Shown here piece by piece: positions 27,401 to 37,122 of a stretch of DNA of 64,000 nt. Under the pieces are notes generated by a model. That model was not told the DNA's origin. It worked only from the letters and a program-made list of their open reading frames with translations, and ran no database searches. This DNA comes from Gemmatimonadaceae bacterium (GTDB taxonomy: Bacteria > Latescibacterota > UBA2968 > UBA8231). The first letter of the stretch is position 1; every line of letters begins with the position of its first letter. The stretch is taken from contig JAPOZM010000007.1 of the NCBI GenBank assembly GCA_026706075.1, forward strand, positions 1 to 64,000, written 5' to 3'. A program made the translations under genes and the position numbers.

Positions 27401-28105
27401 ATGACGGAACACGCACTGGCGGGCGGGCGCTCGATATCCCTGCCCATGAGCAAGGCCCTGGAGATCAGCCTGCGGAGCCTGAAGATCCGCTTCGGCCGCT
27501 CCCTGATCACGACCAGCGGCATCATCCTCGCCATCGCCTTCCTGATGTCCGTGTGGAGCAACAACGAGATCATCGGGAGCCTGCGGGCGCCCAACAAGAG
27601 CGACATCAACCTGCTGCTGCAGAAGAACGGGCACGAGACCATGGCCGCCTCGGGCGAAGCGGCCACCTCGCCCGAGGCCATGGCCCGCCTCGAGGAGGAG
27701 CGCTCCAAGCAGGCGTGGCTCATCAGCCTGTCCCTGCTCGTCTGCGTCGTCGGCATCGCCAACGCCATGCTCATGTCGGTGACCGAGCGCTTCCGCGAGA
27801 TCGGCACCATGAAGTGCCTCGGCGCTCTCGACTCCTTCATCATCAAGCTCTTCCTGCTCGAATCGACCTTCCAGGGGGCGGCGGGAACGGCCGTGGGCAT
27901 CGTCCTCGGTCTGTTGATGACCCTGGCCCTGGCCTTCATCGACTACGGCATGTTCGTCATCGACTACTTCCCCACCGCGGGCATCCTCCGATCGGCCCTC
28001 GCGGCGATCGTCTCGGGCACCTTGCTGTCCCTCGTGGGCGCCATGCTCCCGGCCTACAAGGCGGCCAAGATGGAACCGGTCGAGGCGATGCGCTCCGACA
28101 CCTGA
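27401..28105 (+). CDS. Short FtsX-like ABC transporter permease
   Basis: 'MLMSVTERFREIGTMKCLGALDSFI', 'GAMLPAYKAAKMEPVEAMR'; 234 aa, no large periplasmic domain. Confidence 0.85.
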   Translation: MTEHALAGGRSISLPMSKALEISLRSLKIRFGRSLITTSGIILAIAFLMSVWSNNEIIGSLRAPNKSDINLLLQKNGHETMAASGEAATSPEAMARLEEERSKQAWLISLSLLVCVVGIANAMLMSVTERFREIGTMKCLGALDSFIIKLFLLESTFQGAAGTAVGIVLGLLMTLALAFIDYGMFVIDYFPTAGILRSALAAIVSGTLLSLVGAMLPAYKAAKMEPVEAMRSDT

Positions 28106-28121
28106 GGAAAGGCGGCTGACC

Positions 28122-28919
28122 ATGACAGAGACGACGAAAGCACCGGCGGCGGCAACCGCCGAGGAGCGCAACGGCGCCGAGGAGGAGAAGCGCACGGTGG
28201 TGCGCACCCAGCAGGTCAAGAAGGTCTACCAGATGGGCGAGATCGAGGTCCACGCCCTGCGCGGGGTCGACCTCGAGATCTACGCCGGCGAGTACCTGTC
28301 GATCATGGGCCCCTCCGGCTCCGGAAAGAGCACCTTCTTCAACATGGTGGGCGGCCTCGACAAGCCGACGGAGGGCAAGGTCTACATCGACGAGGTCGAC
28401 GTGGCCCAGCTCGACGCCTACGAGCTGGCCTGGCTGCGGTGCCGCAAGATCGGCTACATCTTCCAGTCCTTCAACCTGATCCCGGTGATGACCGCCCTCG
28501 AGAACGTGACCCTGCCCATGGTCTTCGCCGGGCTCACGAGCGACGAGTCCCGCGACAAAGGCATGGACCTGTTGGGCAAGGTTGGTCTCGGCGAGCGCCA
28601 CTCCCACAAGCCCTTCGAGCTGTCCGGCGGGCAGCAGCAGCGCGTGGCCGTGGCCCGGGCCCTGGCCAACGACCCGGCGGTGGTGCTGGCCGACGAGCCG
28701 ACGGCCAACCTCGACCTGCGCACGGGCACCGAGATCATCGAGTTGCTGCGCAGCATGAACGAGAGCTTCGGCGTCACCGTCATCTCCGCGACCCACGACC
28801 ACAAGATGCTCAGCGTCTCCGACCGCGTGGTGCGGGTGAGCGACGGCCAGGTCGAGCGCATTCAGCTGCGCGAAGATCTCGAGATCGAGACCGTCGCCGT
28901 CGGCGACGAGGAGACCTAG
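28122..28919 (+). CDS. ABC transporter ATP-binding protein (LolD/MacB type)
   Basis: Walker A 'GPSGSGKST', signature 'LSGGQQQRVAVARAL', Walker B 'VVLADEPTANLD'. Confidence 0.96.
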   Translation: MTETTKAPAAATAEERNGAEEEKRTVVRTQQVKKVYQMGEIEVHALRGVDLEIYAGEYLSIMGPSGSGKSTFFNMVGGLDKPTEGKVYIDEVDVAQLDAYELAWLRCRKIGYIFQSFNLIPVMTALENVTLPMVFAGLTSDESRDKGMDLLGKVGLGERHSHKPFELSGGQQQRVAVARALANDPAVVLADEPTANLDLRTGTEIIELLRSMNESFGVTVISATHDHKMLSVSDRVVRVSDGQVERIQLREDLEIETVAVGDEET

Positions 28920-28956
28920 TCCCCGGGAGAGGCTCCCTCGCGGGACCCCCGCTCCA

Positions 28957-30219
28957 CTACCTGACCCGCACCCCCGCCTGAAAGACCGCCCTCACGTCGC
29001 TGAAGGCGGCCACGTCCTCGGTCGGATCTCCGCCGAAGGCCGCCAGGTCGGCCGCCTTTCCCGCCTCGATCGTCCCCACCTCGTCGGCGATGCCGGCGGC
29101 TTCCGCCGAGGTCCGGGTCGCCGAGACCAGGGCCTCGCCGGGGGTGAAGCCGCACGCCACCAGCAGCTGGAGGTCGTAGTCGAGGTGGCCGAACTCGAGG
29201 CCTCCCACCCCGGAGTCGGTGCCGGGGACGATCCGTTCCTTCAGGCAGTAGTCGAGCATCCTCCGCATGAGGTCGATGCGCTTCTCCGCGCGCTGTTCCA
29301 GGTGGGCGAGCCGGGCCTCCTCCCTGGCGCCGAGGGCCCCCTGCTCGCGGCGCCGGCGCAGCTGCACCATCGAGGGGTAGTTGGTCCAGGCCTGCAGGGT
29401 GGGGCTGAGCCAGACTCCCGACTCGGCCAGCATCTCGGCGACCTTGGGGTCGAAGCGCATCTGGTGGTCCGGGTCGAGGAACTCGACGTGCTCGATCAGG
29501 TCGATGCCGGCCTCGACGGCCCGCACCATCGACTCCTTGGCGCGGCAGTGGGCCGCGGTGAGGCGGTGGAACTGGCGCGCCTCCCCCACCAGCGCCCGCA
29601 GCTCCCGGGTGGAGTAGGTGGCCAGCCCCGGGATGGTGCCGGCCGTGCCGCCGCCGGAGGCCATCACCTTGATGTAGTCGGCCCCCTCGTGCACCAGCCG
29701 CCGCACCGAGCGGCGGATCTCCTCCTCGCCGTCGGCGATCTCGTTGCACATGTGGAAGTGGCCCCCGATGCAGGTGATCGGACGGCCGCTGACCAGCATC
29801 CGCGGTCCCGGGATGTACCCCTGCCGCAGTCCTTCCTTGAGGGTGAAGCCGACCCGGTTGCGGGCCCCGTGCTCGCGCAGGGTGGTGATGCCGGCGTCGA
29901 GGTGGCGCCGCAGGTTCATGGCCCCGATGAGCGCCATCGTCTCGTCGCTCTCGCCGAAGGTCTCGCGGTAGGGGCGGCCGTCGCCGGGCAGGCTGAGATG
30001 GGTGTGGCCGTCGATCAGCCCGGGGGTCAGACAGCAGCCGGGCAGGTCGACCGCCTCGGTCCCGGGCGGCACCTCCGTGGCGACCGCCTCCGCCGGTCCG
30101 ACCGCGGCGATACGGCCGTTCCGCACGAAGACCGACTCGCCGGCACGGGCGCTGCCGCCGAGGCCGTCGGCGACCAGCCCGGGCCGAATGAGTACCGTCC
30201 GCGAATTCGACTCTGCCAT
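28957..30219 (-). CDS. Amidohydrolase family protein (imidazolonepropionase/prolidase-like)
   Basis: 'LTPGLIDGHTHLSLPG', 'YIKVMASGG', 'TAHCRAKESMVRAVEAGIDLIEHVEFLD'. Confidence 0.92.
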   Translation of the reverse strand: MAESNSRTVLIRPGLVADGLGGSARAGESVFVRNGRIAAVGPAEAVATEVPPGTEAVDLPGCCLTPGLIDGHTHLSLPGDGRPYRETFGESDETMALIGAMNLRRHLDAGITTLREHGARNRVGFTLKEGLRQGYIPGPRMLVSGRPITCIGGHFHMCNEIADGEEEIRRSVRRLVHEGADYIKVMASGGGTAGTIPGLATYSTRELRALVGEARQFHRLTAAHCRAKESMVRAVEAGIDLIEHVEFLDPDHQMRFDPKVAEMLAESGVWLSPTLQAWTNYPSMVQLRRRREQGALGAREEARLAHLEQRAEKRIDLMRRMLDYCLKERIVPGTDSGVGGLEFGHLDYDLQLLVACGFTPGEALVSATRTSAEAAGIADEVGTIEAGKAADLAAFGGDPTEDVAAFSDVRAVFQAGVRVR

Positions 30220-30239
30220 TCCTGTCTCTCCTTTGGAAT

Positions 30240-31295
30240 TCAGGGTTGCCGCTCCGGGCGAATCCTCGGAGGGGGCCTGCCGCTGTTCACCCAGACCGCG
30301 TCCGCGTCGCGGATGCGGCGCCAGACCCAGGCGAGCTGACTCCGCGAAGCGCCCCCCGACCCGGCCCGCACCGCCATCGGCTCCGCCGCCCCTGCGGCGG
30401 TGATCTCACCCACGACGAACTGGAACACGTAGAGCGGGTCCAGGCCCATGCGCAGATCGACGAGGACCACCCGCCGCCCGTCGAGGCGCGCGGCGTAGTA
30501 CCCGCCCGTGAACCACTGCAGCCGCCGCACCGCCCAGCTCTCCGAGAGGGGCTCCAGCAGCCGTCGGCCTCCGGCGCGGCGGCGCAGCTCGGGGGGCCGG
30601 TCGACGCCGTCGGCCAGGGAGTGGTAACCCTCCAGGTAGTCCCCTTCCGGCGTCATCGCCAGGATCCGCCACAGGAGGCTGTTGAAGGGGGTGGGGGTGG
30701 CCATGATGCGCTCTACCTCGACGCCTCCCGAGACCGCCGTACGGCGGCCCAGTTCCTCCACGTGGTCCTGGGCCGCGGCGGTCCACAACAGGTAGGCCGT
30801 GCTCAGGCAGAGGCCCGCCGTGTTGCATCGGTGCGCCAGCCGGCCCGGCCGCACCAGGACGGCGATCACCCCGGCCAGCAGCGGCAGGGTGTAGGCGGGG
30901 TCGACGATGAAGATCGTCGACCAGGCGACCGGCGGCGCCGGCAGCGGCCACAGCAGCTGGGTGCCGTAGGCGGTGAAGGCGTCGAGGAGGGCGTGGGTCC
31001 ACAGGCAGGCGAGGACGAGGACCGACCAGCGGCGGCGGTCCTCGCGCACCTGGGGGTGCAGCCGGCCGAGGGCCCACACCAGGACAGGCGCGGCGGCGGC
31101 CATCACCGGCAGGGAATGGGTGAAGGAGCGGTGGGAGGTGAACTCGAGGACGTCGTTGCCGAGGGGGATGAAGACGTCGAGATCGGGCAGGGTCGCCAGG
31201 GCCGCGCCCCAGGCGGCGGCCTTGCGTCCGGCGCGGCGTCCGCCAATCGCGTGGCCGACGGCGGCCCCGAGGGCGGCCTGGGAGAGGGAGTCCAC
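30240..31295 (-). CDS. Membrane-bound metal-dependent hydrolase, YdjM/DUF457 family
   Basis: 'MDSLSQAALGAAVGHAIGG', 'HRSFTHSLPVM', 'WTHALLDAFTAYGTQLLWPL'. Confidence 0.85.
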   Translation of the reverse strand: MDSLSQAALGAAVGHAIGGRRAGRKAAAWGAALATLPDLDVFIPLGNDVLEFTSHRSFTHSLPVMAAAAPVLVWALGRLHPQVREDRRRWSVLVLACLWTHALLDAFTAYGTQLLWPLPAPPVAWSTIFIVDPAYTLPLLAGVIAVLVRPGRLAHRCNTAGLCLSTAYLLWTAAAQDHVEELGRRTAVSGGVEVERIMATPTPFNSLLWRILAMTPEGDYLEGYHSLADGVDRPPELRRRAGGRRLLEPLSESWAVRRLQWFTGGYYAARLDGRRVVLVDLRMGLDPLYVFQFVVGEITAAGAAEPMAVRAGSGGASRSQLAWVWRRIRDADAVWVNSGRPPPRIRPERQP

Positions 31296-31300
31296 CGGCC

Positions 31301-31879
31301 CTATTCGTAGCGCTCGCGGGGGCCGCGCAGGATCGGCTCGAAGCGCTCCGGCCAGTCCAGATCCTCCAGGATCCGGCGCCAGCGGTCGGGATGGCTCCCG
31401 TGGGCGATGACGGGCTCGAATCCCATGCGCAGGTAGATCCTCAGGGCCGGCACGCGGAAGTCGTCGGTCTGGAGGAAGGCGCGCCGGCGGCCCTCCTCGA
31501 CGGCCTGGTGCAGGACGGCCAGGGAGACCAGGGCGCCGAGGCCCCGGCCGCCGTGGCCGGGATGGCGGGCGACCCAGTGGAGCACGGCGGCGTCGTCGCC
31601 GTAGCGGGGCAGGACCCAGCAGGAGGCGGTGGCCACGATCTTCCCCGTGGCGTCGAGGAGCAGCTTCACCCTCTCTGGACGGTAAGGGTCGTCGGCGGCC
31701 ATCTCCCGCGCGAAGTCGGACTGCCCCGGCCGGCGCTCGAAGGCCAGGTCCATGAGCGCGTTCCAGCCCGCCTCGTCGCCGGGGCGGAAGTGGCGCAGCT
31801 CGTAGCCCTCGGGAGGGACCGCGGCCGGCACCTCCCGCAGGTGGGGCCGGCGCATGACCAGCTGGGGTCTGAGGCTCAC
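31301..31879 (-). CDS. GNAT family acetyltransferase
   Basis: 'VARHPGHGGRGLGALVSLAVLHQAVEEGRRRAFLQTDDFRVPALRIYLRMGFEPV'. Confidence 0.85.
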   Translation of the reverse strand: MSLRPQLVMRRPHLREVPAAVPPEGYELRHFRPGDEAGWNALMDLAFERRPGQSDFAREMAADDPYRPERVKLLLDATGKIVATASCWVLPRYGDDAAVLHWVARHPGHGGRGLGALVSLAVLHQAVEEGRRRAFLQTDDFRVPALRIYLRMGFEPVIAHGSHPDRWRRILEDLDWPERFEPILRGPRERYE

Positions 31880-32994
31880 GGCGTCCCCGTCCAGGCGCGG
31901 CTGTCCGGCACCGGATGCCAGCCGCCGCCGGCGGCCATGGAGGTCTGGCTGACCAGGCCCGGCAGGGTCTGGTCCATGGCCTCGTGCACGCCCAGCTCGG
32001 CCGGAGAGTCCCCGCGCACGGCGTCGACGAAGGCGCAGATCACGCGGGCGTCGCTGCCCCCGTGGCCCTGGCGATCACCGACGGTGCCGCTCCAGCGCGC
32101 CGGCAGGAACTCCTCCACCAGGTCTTCCAGGTCGAGCCAGGTGCCCTCGTCCGGGGAGCGCGACCGCAGCCACAGGCGGTGCCGCTCACCCGGTGCGCGG
32201 GCCGACTCGTAGCAGCCGTCCGTCCCCTGGAGCTGGTAGGTGGTAGTCACGCTGGGACGGTCGGAGATCATGTCGACGCGCAACTTGACGAGCCCGCCGC
32301 CGGAGAGCCGGCCGAGCATGACGTGCGTGTCCTGGTGGTAGGCGTCGCCCCGGGGGTCGAGGTGGTGATGGCCGCTGCCGGCGCAGCAGACCTCCGTGAC
32401 TCGCCCCGGCAGCCATCGCAGGATCGGTCCGAGGCTGTGGGTGCCGTAGGTGATCCCGTCGACGCCGGTCTGCCAGCGCCGCCGCCAGGGGGTGCGCTCG
32501 TTGAGGGCCTTCACCTCGTGGAGGTACTCGCCGTCGGCGAAGTAGGGCGTGCCGAAGAGGCCCTGGTCGACGAGGGCGGCCACCACGAGGTTGGGCACCG
32601 TGTAGTTGCAGTTCTCGGCCAGCATGTAGAGCCCGGACGAGCGCTGCGCGGCCCGGACCAGCCGCCGGCACTGCTCGAGGTCGACGGCGGCCGTGACCTC
32701 GCTGAGCACGTGCAGGCCGGCGTCGAGGGCGGCGGCGGACTGGCCGGCGTGGAGGTGCATGGGCGTGGCCACGACCACGGCGTCGAGGCCGCCGCAGGAA
32801 AGCAGGTCGTCGAAACAGGTGAAGGCGTGCTCGGCGCCGGTCTGGCGGCGGACCTGCTGCAGTCCCTCGGCGTCGGTGTCGCAGACGGCGGCGATGCAGG
32901 CCACCGACTCCCGGGCCGAGAGCCCCGACAGGAAGGCCCGCCCCCGGGCGCAGGCGCCGGCGATGCCGATGTGGAGCTTCTCGACGCGGTTCAC
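31876..32994 (-). CDS. Gfo/Idh/MocA family oxidoreductase (GTG start at 32994 preferred)
   Basis: 'VEKLHIGIAGACARGRAFLSGL', 'DAVVVATPMHLHAGQSAAALDAGLHVLSEVTAAVDLEQCRRLV'. Confidence 0.87.
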   Translation of the reverse strand: MNRVEKLHIGIAGACARGRAFLSGLSARESVACIAAVCDTDAEGLQQVRRQTGAEHAFTCFDDLLSCGGLDAVVVATPMHLHAGQSAAALDAGLHVLSEVTAAVDLEQCRRLVRAAQRSSGLYMLAENCNYTVPNLVVAALVDQGLFGTPYFADGEYLHEVKALNERTPWRRRWQTGVDGITYGTHSLGPILRWLPGRVTEVCCAGSGHHHLDPRGDAYHQDTHVMLGRLSGGGLVKLRVDMISDRPSVTTTYQLQGTDGCYESARAPGERHRLWLRSRSPDEGTWLDLEDLVEEFLPARWSGTVGDRQGHGGSDARVICAFVDAVRGDSPAELGVHEAMDQTLPGLVSQTSMAAGGGWHPVPDSRAWTGTP

Positions 32995-33047
32995 GGCGGT
33001 TAGATTCGCCCGGCGCCGGCACCATCGCAAGAGCCCGGAGCCGTCCC

Positions 33048-36000
33048 GTGCCGAAGTGTCGAATCATCCTCGCTTTGTGCGTGGGCTGTCTGACCGCTGC
33101 CCAGGCCCAGGAGGCGCCCAACCCCACCTTTGCGCGGGGGGACTCCCTGCCGGCCGGGTGGAGCCTGCGCGGCGAGGGAGAGTGGCGGACGATCGCCGGC
33201 GATCCCGCGATCGTCGTCCGCGGCGATGGCCGGGGGTCGGGCTGGTGGCGCTCGGACTCCCTCGCCTTCGAGGCCGGCGGCCACTACCGCGTGCGCTTCC
33301 GGGCCCGGCGCCTGGAGGGGAGCGGCGGCGGCACCGTCACCTCGGGGGCGGGATTCGCCAACCGCGACCTGGGGGAGACCGGCTTCGAGTGGCGGCGGTT
33401 CAGCTCCAGCTTCGCCGCCCCAGCGGCCACGAACCCCCACCGCCGGCTGCGCTTCGGCCAGTGGCGGCTGCCCGGCGCCGCCGCCTTCGACGACATCGAG
33501 CTGGACCGGGTGCGCGCCGTGCACCGCCTCGTCGGCGATGGTCTGCGCCTCGGCCAGGGCGAGCGCCTCGAGGCGGGCCGGTACGTCTTCGACTCCCCCC
33601 AGCACACGCCGCTGGCCAACATCAGCCGGCCCCTGGAGAGCCACGACGCCGGTTTCAACACCTACCGCTGGGTCTTCGGCCCGGGCCAGGAAGTCGTCTT
33701 CCGGCACGAGGTGGGGCACTTCCCGCAGCGGGAGGCAGGACTCCGCGTGAACCTCAACCACCACACCGGCGGCCACCTGCTCATCGAGGTCTCCACCGGC
33801 GGCGGGTGGATCACCCTCGGGGTGGTGCCGGAGGTCGCCTCCGCCTCCTTCGACGTGCCGGACTCGCTGCTGCCCGCCGCCGCCGTGCGGGTGCGTCTGC
33901 GCGCGGCCGGCGAGGGCGGCGGCGCCTTCCAGGTGGACGACTACGGGTACCAGGCCCGCCTCGACGGGGAGATCCCGGAGGGGGAGGGGTCCACCCTCCT
34001 GGTGTCGGAGGGCGGACGGGCGGGATCGCTGCGCTGCCGGGTGGAGGACCCGGGCCCGCTGCGGCCGGGTCTGGCCGACACTCTGCGCCTGCTCGTCCAC
34101 AGCTCCTCCGCCGAGACACTGCCGGCGCGGGTGCGCGCGGTGACGGGGGCCCTCGGGGAGGAGCCGCCGGAAGGGGGCTGGCGGCCGGCCGAGCTCCACC
34201 CGGGGGAGAACCGCCTCGCCGTGCCCTGCCGCATCTCGGGGACGGGCGCCCTCGTCCTGCACCTGCAGGTGGAGGCGGACGGGCTCTGGCGGGCGGAGGC
34301 CGATCTGGCCCTGTCGATGCTGCACGCCGACGGCTACGGCGAGCTGCTGAGCGCCGAAGACGCCGACCCGGGGGTGTGGTGGGCCTCCTCCGGCTGGAAG
34401 GTGTCGCGCACGCGGGCCCCGCCGCGGCGGAGGGGCACGGCGATCGCGATCTCCGCCGCCGGCAACGAGACCGAGGCGGCCCAACTCGTCCTGCGTCCCG
34501 GGCACCCTCTGCGTGGGCTGCGCCTGCGGCCCACCGAGCTGACCGGCCCGGAGGGCGCGGGCATCCCGGCCGATCGCATCGAGGTGCTGCGCGTGGGATA
34601 CGTGCCGGTGCGCCGCCCCACCGACCTGGCCGGAGAAGCGGCGTGGTGGCCCGATCCCCTCCTGCCCATCGACTCCGCCCTCGACCTGCCGGCGCGGCGC
34701 AATCAGCCCTTCTGGGTCCGCGTGTCCGTGCCGCCATCGACCCCCGCCGGGATCTACGAGGGGGCCCTCGTGCTGACCGCCGCCGACTACGAGACCGTCG
34801 TTCCTGTGCGGGTCGAGGTCTTCGGCTTCGACCTCCCCCGCCGCATGACCTGCGAGACCGCCTTCGGGTTCCACCCCGGCCACATCTGGCGCTATCACGG
34901 CGTCGACGAGGAGGCCGACCGCCGGCGCCTCCTCGATCTCTATCTCGAGAGCTTCTCCCGCCATCACATCTCCCCCTACGATCCCGCCCCTCTCGATCCG
35001 CCGGTGACCACCTGGCCGGACCTGACGGGCCGCGACGTCGCCGAGGGAGAGGTCATCGAACCGGCGATCGACTTCACCGCCTGGGACGCGGCGATGACGC
35101 GGGCCATCGAGGAGTACGGCTTCAACACCTTCCGCCTGGGCCTGCCGGGCATGGGGGGAGGCAGCTTTCACCGGCGCCGGGAACCGGTGCTGCGCGGATT
35201 CGCCGCGGACACGCCGCAGTACCAGGCCCTGTTCCGCGGCTATGCGGGGGCCGTGGAGCGGCACCTGAGGAGCCGGGGGTGGTTGGACGAAGCCTTCGTC
35301 TACTGGTTCGACGAGCCGGAGCCGAAGGACTACGCCTTCGTGATGGACGGCTTCCGCCGGGTGGCGTCCGCGGCCCCGGACCTGCGCCGCATGCTCACCG
35401 AGCAGGTCGAGCCCGAGCTGGTGGGCGGGCCCGACCTGTGGAGCCCGCTGGCGAGCCGCTTCGACCCGGCGGCCTCGGCCCCCCGCCTGGAAGCGGGAGA
35501 CCGCTTCTGGTGGTACCTGTGCACGGTGCCGAAGACCCCGTACCCCGGTCTGTTCATCGACCGCGCCGCAACCGACCCCAGGGTGTGGCTGTGGCAGACC
35601 TGGCAGGCGGGGGTCGACGGAATCCTCGTGTGGGCGAGCAACTACTGGACGAGCGGCGCCGCCTATCCCGAAAGCCTCCAGGACCCGTACGAGGATCCCA
35701 TGAGCTGGGTGTCGCTCCACTCCGGGTCCGTGGGCTCCCGGAGGCCGTGGGGCAACGGCGACGGCCGCTTCCTCTATCCGCCCCCGGGGGCTCTCGGGGG
35801 GGCCCCGGTGCTGGCCGGCCCCGTGGAGAGCGTGCGCTGGGAAATGCTGCGCGACGGCATCGAGGACTACGAGTACCTGGCGATGTTGAGGCGGTCGCTG
35901 GGCTCGGGGACGGAGCTGACGGCGGACGAGCGCCGCCGCTTCGAGGCGCTGTTGGCGGTGCCGCCGGAGATCAGCGTCTCCCTGACCCGCTTCACGAAGG

Positions 36001-36068
36001 ACCCGGCGCCGATCGAGGTGCGGCGCCGGGAGGTGGCGGCCGCCGTGGAGAGGCTGGCCGGAGGCTGA
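33048..36068 (+). CDS. DUF4091 domain-containing glycoside-hydrolase-like secreted protein
   Basis: Signal peptide 'CRIILALCVGCLTAAQA'; 'AFVYWFDEPEPKDYAFV', 'RVWLWQTWQAGVDGILVWASNYW', 'WEMLRDGIEDYEYLAMLRR'. Confidence 0.82.
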   Translation: MPKCRIILALCVGCLTAAQAQEAPNPTFARGDSLPAGWSLRGEGEWRTIAGDPAIVVRGDGRGSGWWRSDSLAFEAGGHYRVRFRARRLEGSGGGTVTSGAGFANRDLGETGFEWRRFSSSFAAPAATNPHRRLRFGQWRLPGAAAFDDIELDRVRAVHRLVGDGLRLGQGERLEAGRYVFDSPQHTPLANISRPLESHDAGFNTYRWVFGPGQEVVFRHEVGHFPQREAGLRVNLNHHTGGHLLIEVSTGGGWITLGVVPEVASASFDVPDSLLPAAAVRVRLRAAGEGGGAFQVDDYGYQARLDGEIPEGEGSTLLVSEGGRAGSLRCRVEDPGPLRPGLADTLRLLVHSSSAETLPARVRAVTGALGEEPPEGGWRPAELHPGENRLAVPCRISGTGALVLHLQVEADGLWRAEADLALSMLHADGYGELLSAEDADPGVWWASSGWKVSRTRAPPRRRGTAIAISAAGNETEAAQLVLRPGHPLRGLRLRPTELTGPEGAGIPADRIEVLRVGYVPVRRPTDLAGEAAWWPDPLLPIDSALDLPARRNQPFWVRVSVPPSTPAGIYEGALVLTAADYETVVPVRVEVFGFDLPRRMTCETAFGFHPGHIWRYHGVDEEADRRRLLDLYLESFSRHHISPYDPAPLDPPVTTWPDLTGRDVAEGEVIEPAIDFTAWDAAMTRAIEEYGFNTFRLGLPGMGGGSFHRRREPVLRGFAADTPQYQALFRGYAGAVERHLRSRGWLDEAFVYWFDEPEPKDYAFVMDGFRRVASAAPDLRRMLTEQVEPELVGGPDLWSPLASRFDPAASAPRLEAGDRFWWYLCTVPKTPYPGLFIDRAATDPRVWLWQTWQAGVDGILVWASNYWTSGAAYPESLQDPYEDPMSWVSLHSGSVGSRRPWGNGDGRFLYPPPGALGGAPVLAGPVESVRWEMLRDGIEDYEYLAMLRRSLGSGTELTADERRRFEALLAVPPEISVSLTRFTKDPAPIEVRRREVAAAVERLAGG

Positions 36069-36072
36069 CGCT

Positions 36073-36396
36073 TCAGGCCGCCCCGGATCCCACCGGCTGG
36101 CAGCGATGAACCCGCCCGCAGGAGGGACAGCGGCAGCGCACCCGCCCGAACCAGTCCTGGCTCAGCAGATGGCGCATGGTGGAGGCGCCGAAGAGGTGCT
36201 CGCAGCCCGGGCAGGCGTAGCGCCGGCGGCGGGCCTGCCAGGCGGCGGCGCCGATGCCGGCCACCAGACAGGCGGCGAGGACGACGATCACGCAGGTCAC
36301 CAGCCCGAATCGCTCGATCAGCCACGGCCGGGCGAGGAGGTAGAGGCCGGCGACGAAGAGCAGCATCACCGCCGGGGCGCGCCAGGAGGTCAGCAC
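36073..36396 (-). CDS. Small membrane protein with C-terminal zinc ribbon
   Basis: Two TM stretches then 'YACPGCEHLFG...VRCRCPSCGRVHRC'. Confidence 0.6.
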   Translation of the reverse strand: MLTSWRAPAVMLLFVAGLYLLARPWLIERFGLVTCVIVVLAACLVAGIGAAAWQARRRRYACPGCEHLFGASTMRHLLSQDWFGRVRCRCPSCGRVHRCQPVGSGAA

Positions 36397-36514
36397 GGTC
36401 GGGCGGGGCGGGACGGAGGGGGGAGGATGTGGGCGGACATGGGGCGCGGTAAACTAGGCATCCGCCCAGGAGGGACCAATCGCGGTGGTCGTCCGCGGCG
36501 CCCTGGTCCTGCCG

Positions 36515-36808
36515 TCAGAGCTTGATGACCCCGATGAGGATGCCGGTGAGGGCGACCAGGGTGGTCAGGGTCCACCTGAAGTTGGATTCCATGGCCTTGT
36601 GCACCGCCCGGATCTGCTCGCCCAGGGATCGGTTGGTCTCGTCGATGCGGCCATTCGTCTCGTCGATACGGCCATTGGTCTCGTCGATGCGGCGATGCAG
36701 GCTGCCTACCTGGTTGCGCAAGTCCTGGATGTCTTCCCGCAGATAGCCGAGGCCCCTGTGCAGCTCCTCGGAGGTGGGATGAGACGGGGAGGTGGCGCCA
36801 TCGGCCAT
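36515..36808 (-). CDS. Small coiled-coil protein with C-terminal TM helix
   Basis: Start 36808 'MADGATSPSHPTSEELHRGLGYLREDIQDL'; three RIDETN heptads; TM 'WTLTTLVALTGILIGVIKL'. Confidence 0.6.
   Translation of the reverse strand: MADGATSPSHPTSEELHRGLGYLREDIQDLRNQVGSLHRRIDETNGRIDETNGRIDETNRSLGEQIRAVHKAMESNFRWTLTTLVALTGILIGVIKL
36637..36699. repeat. 3 x 21-bp tandem repeat in the coiled-coil gene
   Basis: GGTCTCGTCGATGCGGCCATT / CGTCTCGTCGATACGGCCATT / GGTCTCGTCGATGCGGCGATG. Confidence 0.9.
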
Positions 36809-37081
36809 CGCCGCGGCTCCTTCCGTGCATGGGGACAGGGGAAATATGGCGACCCAGGGAAAAGCGGAGCAACCTCCATGCCCGGCACCCGCCCTGTGCC
36901 GGGGGACACGCCAGGCGATCGCGGAGGTCTCCCGGATCTTCCGGGGTTCCCTCTCCGCGTCTCCCGGGGGGCACACCCATGGCACCGGAGGGTAGCACGC
37001 CACGCGCATGTCCCGGACCGACTCCTGCATGGCAGCCAGCGCGCCCGGGCTCGATGGCTGCTCCGCGGGAACCGCGGTCCC

Positions 37082-37109
37082 TTGACCCCTTCTCCACGGT
37101 GCCTACCTT
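37082..37109 (+). promoter_or_regulatory. Promoter candidate TTGACC-N16-TACCTT upstream of the TPP riboswitch
   Basis: -35-like TTGACC 37082-37087, -10-like TACCTT 37104-37109; riboswitch P1 begins at 37123. Confidence 0.4.
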
Positions 37110-37122
37110 GAGCCTACGACAT

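Noticed and set aside
25481-28219. 912-aa minus-strand ORF
   Set aside because: Antisense to the GT2 fusion, permease and ATPase genes, which carry clear motifs; shadow ORF.
33000-35720. 906-aa minus-strand ORF
   Set aside because: Antisense to the DUF4091 gene; shadow ORF.
36637-36699. Short direct repeats as a possible CRISPR
   Set aside because: Contiguous 21-bp in-frame repeats encoding heptads; no spacers.
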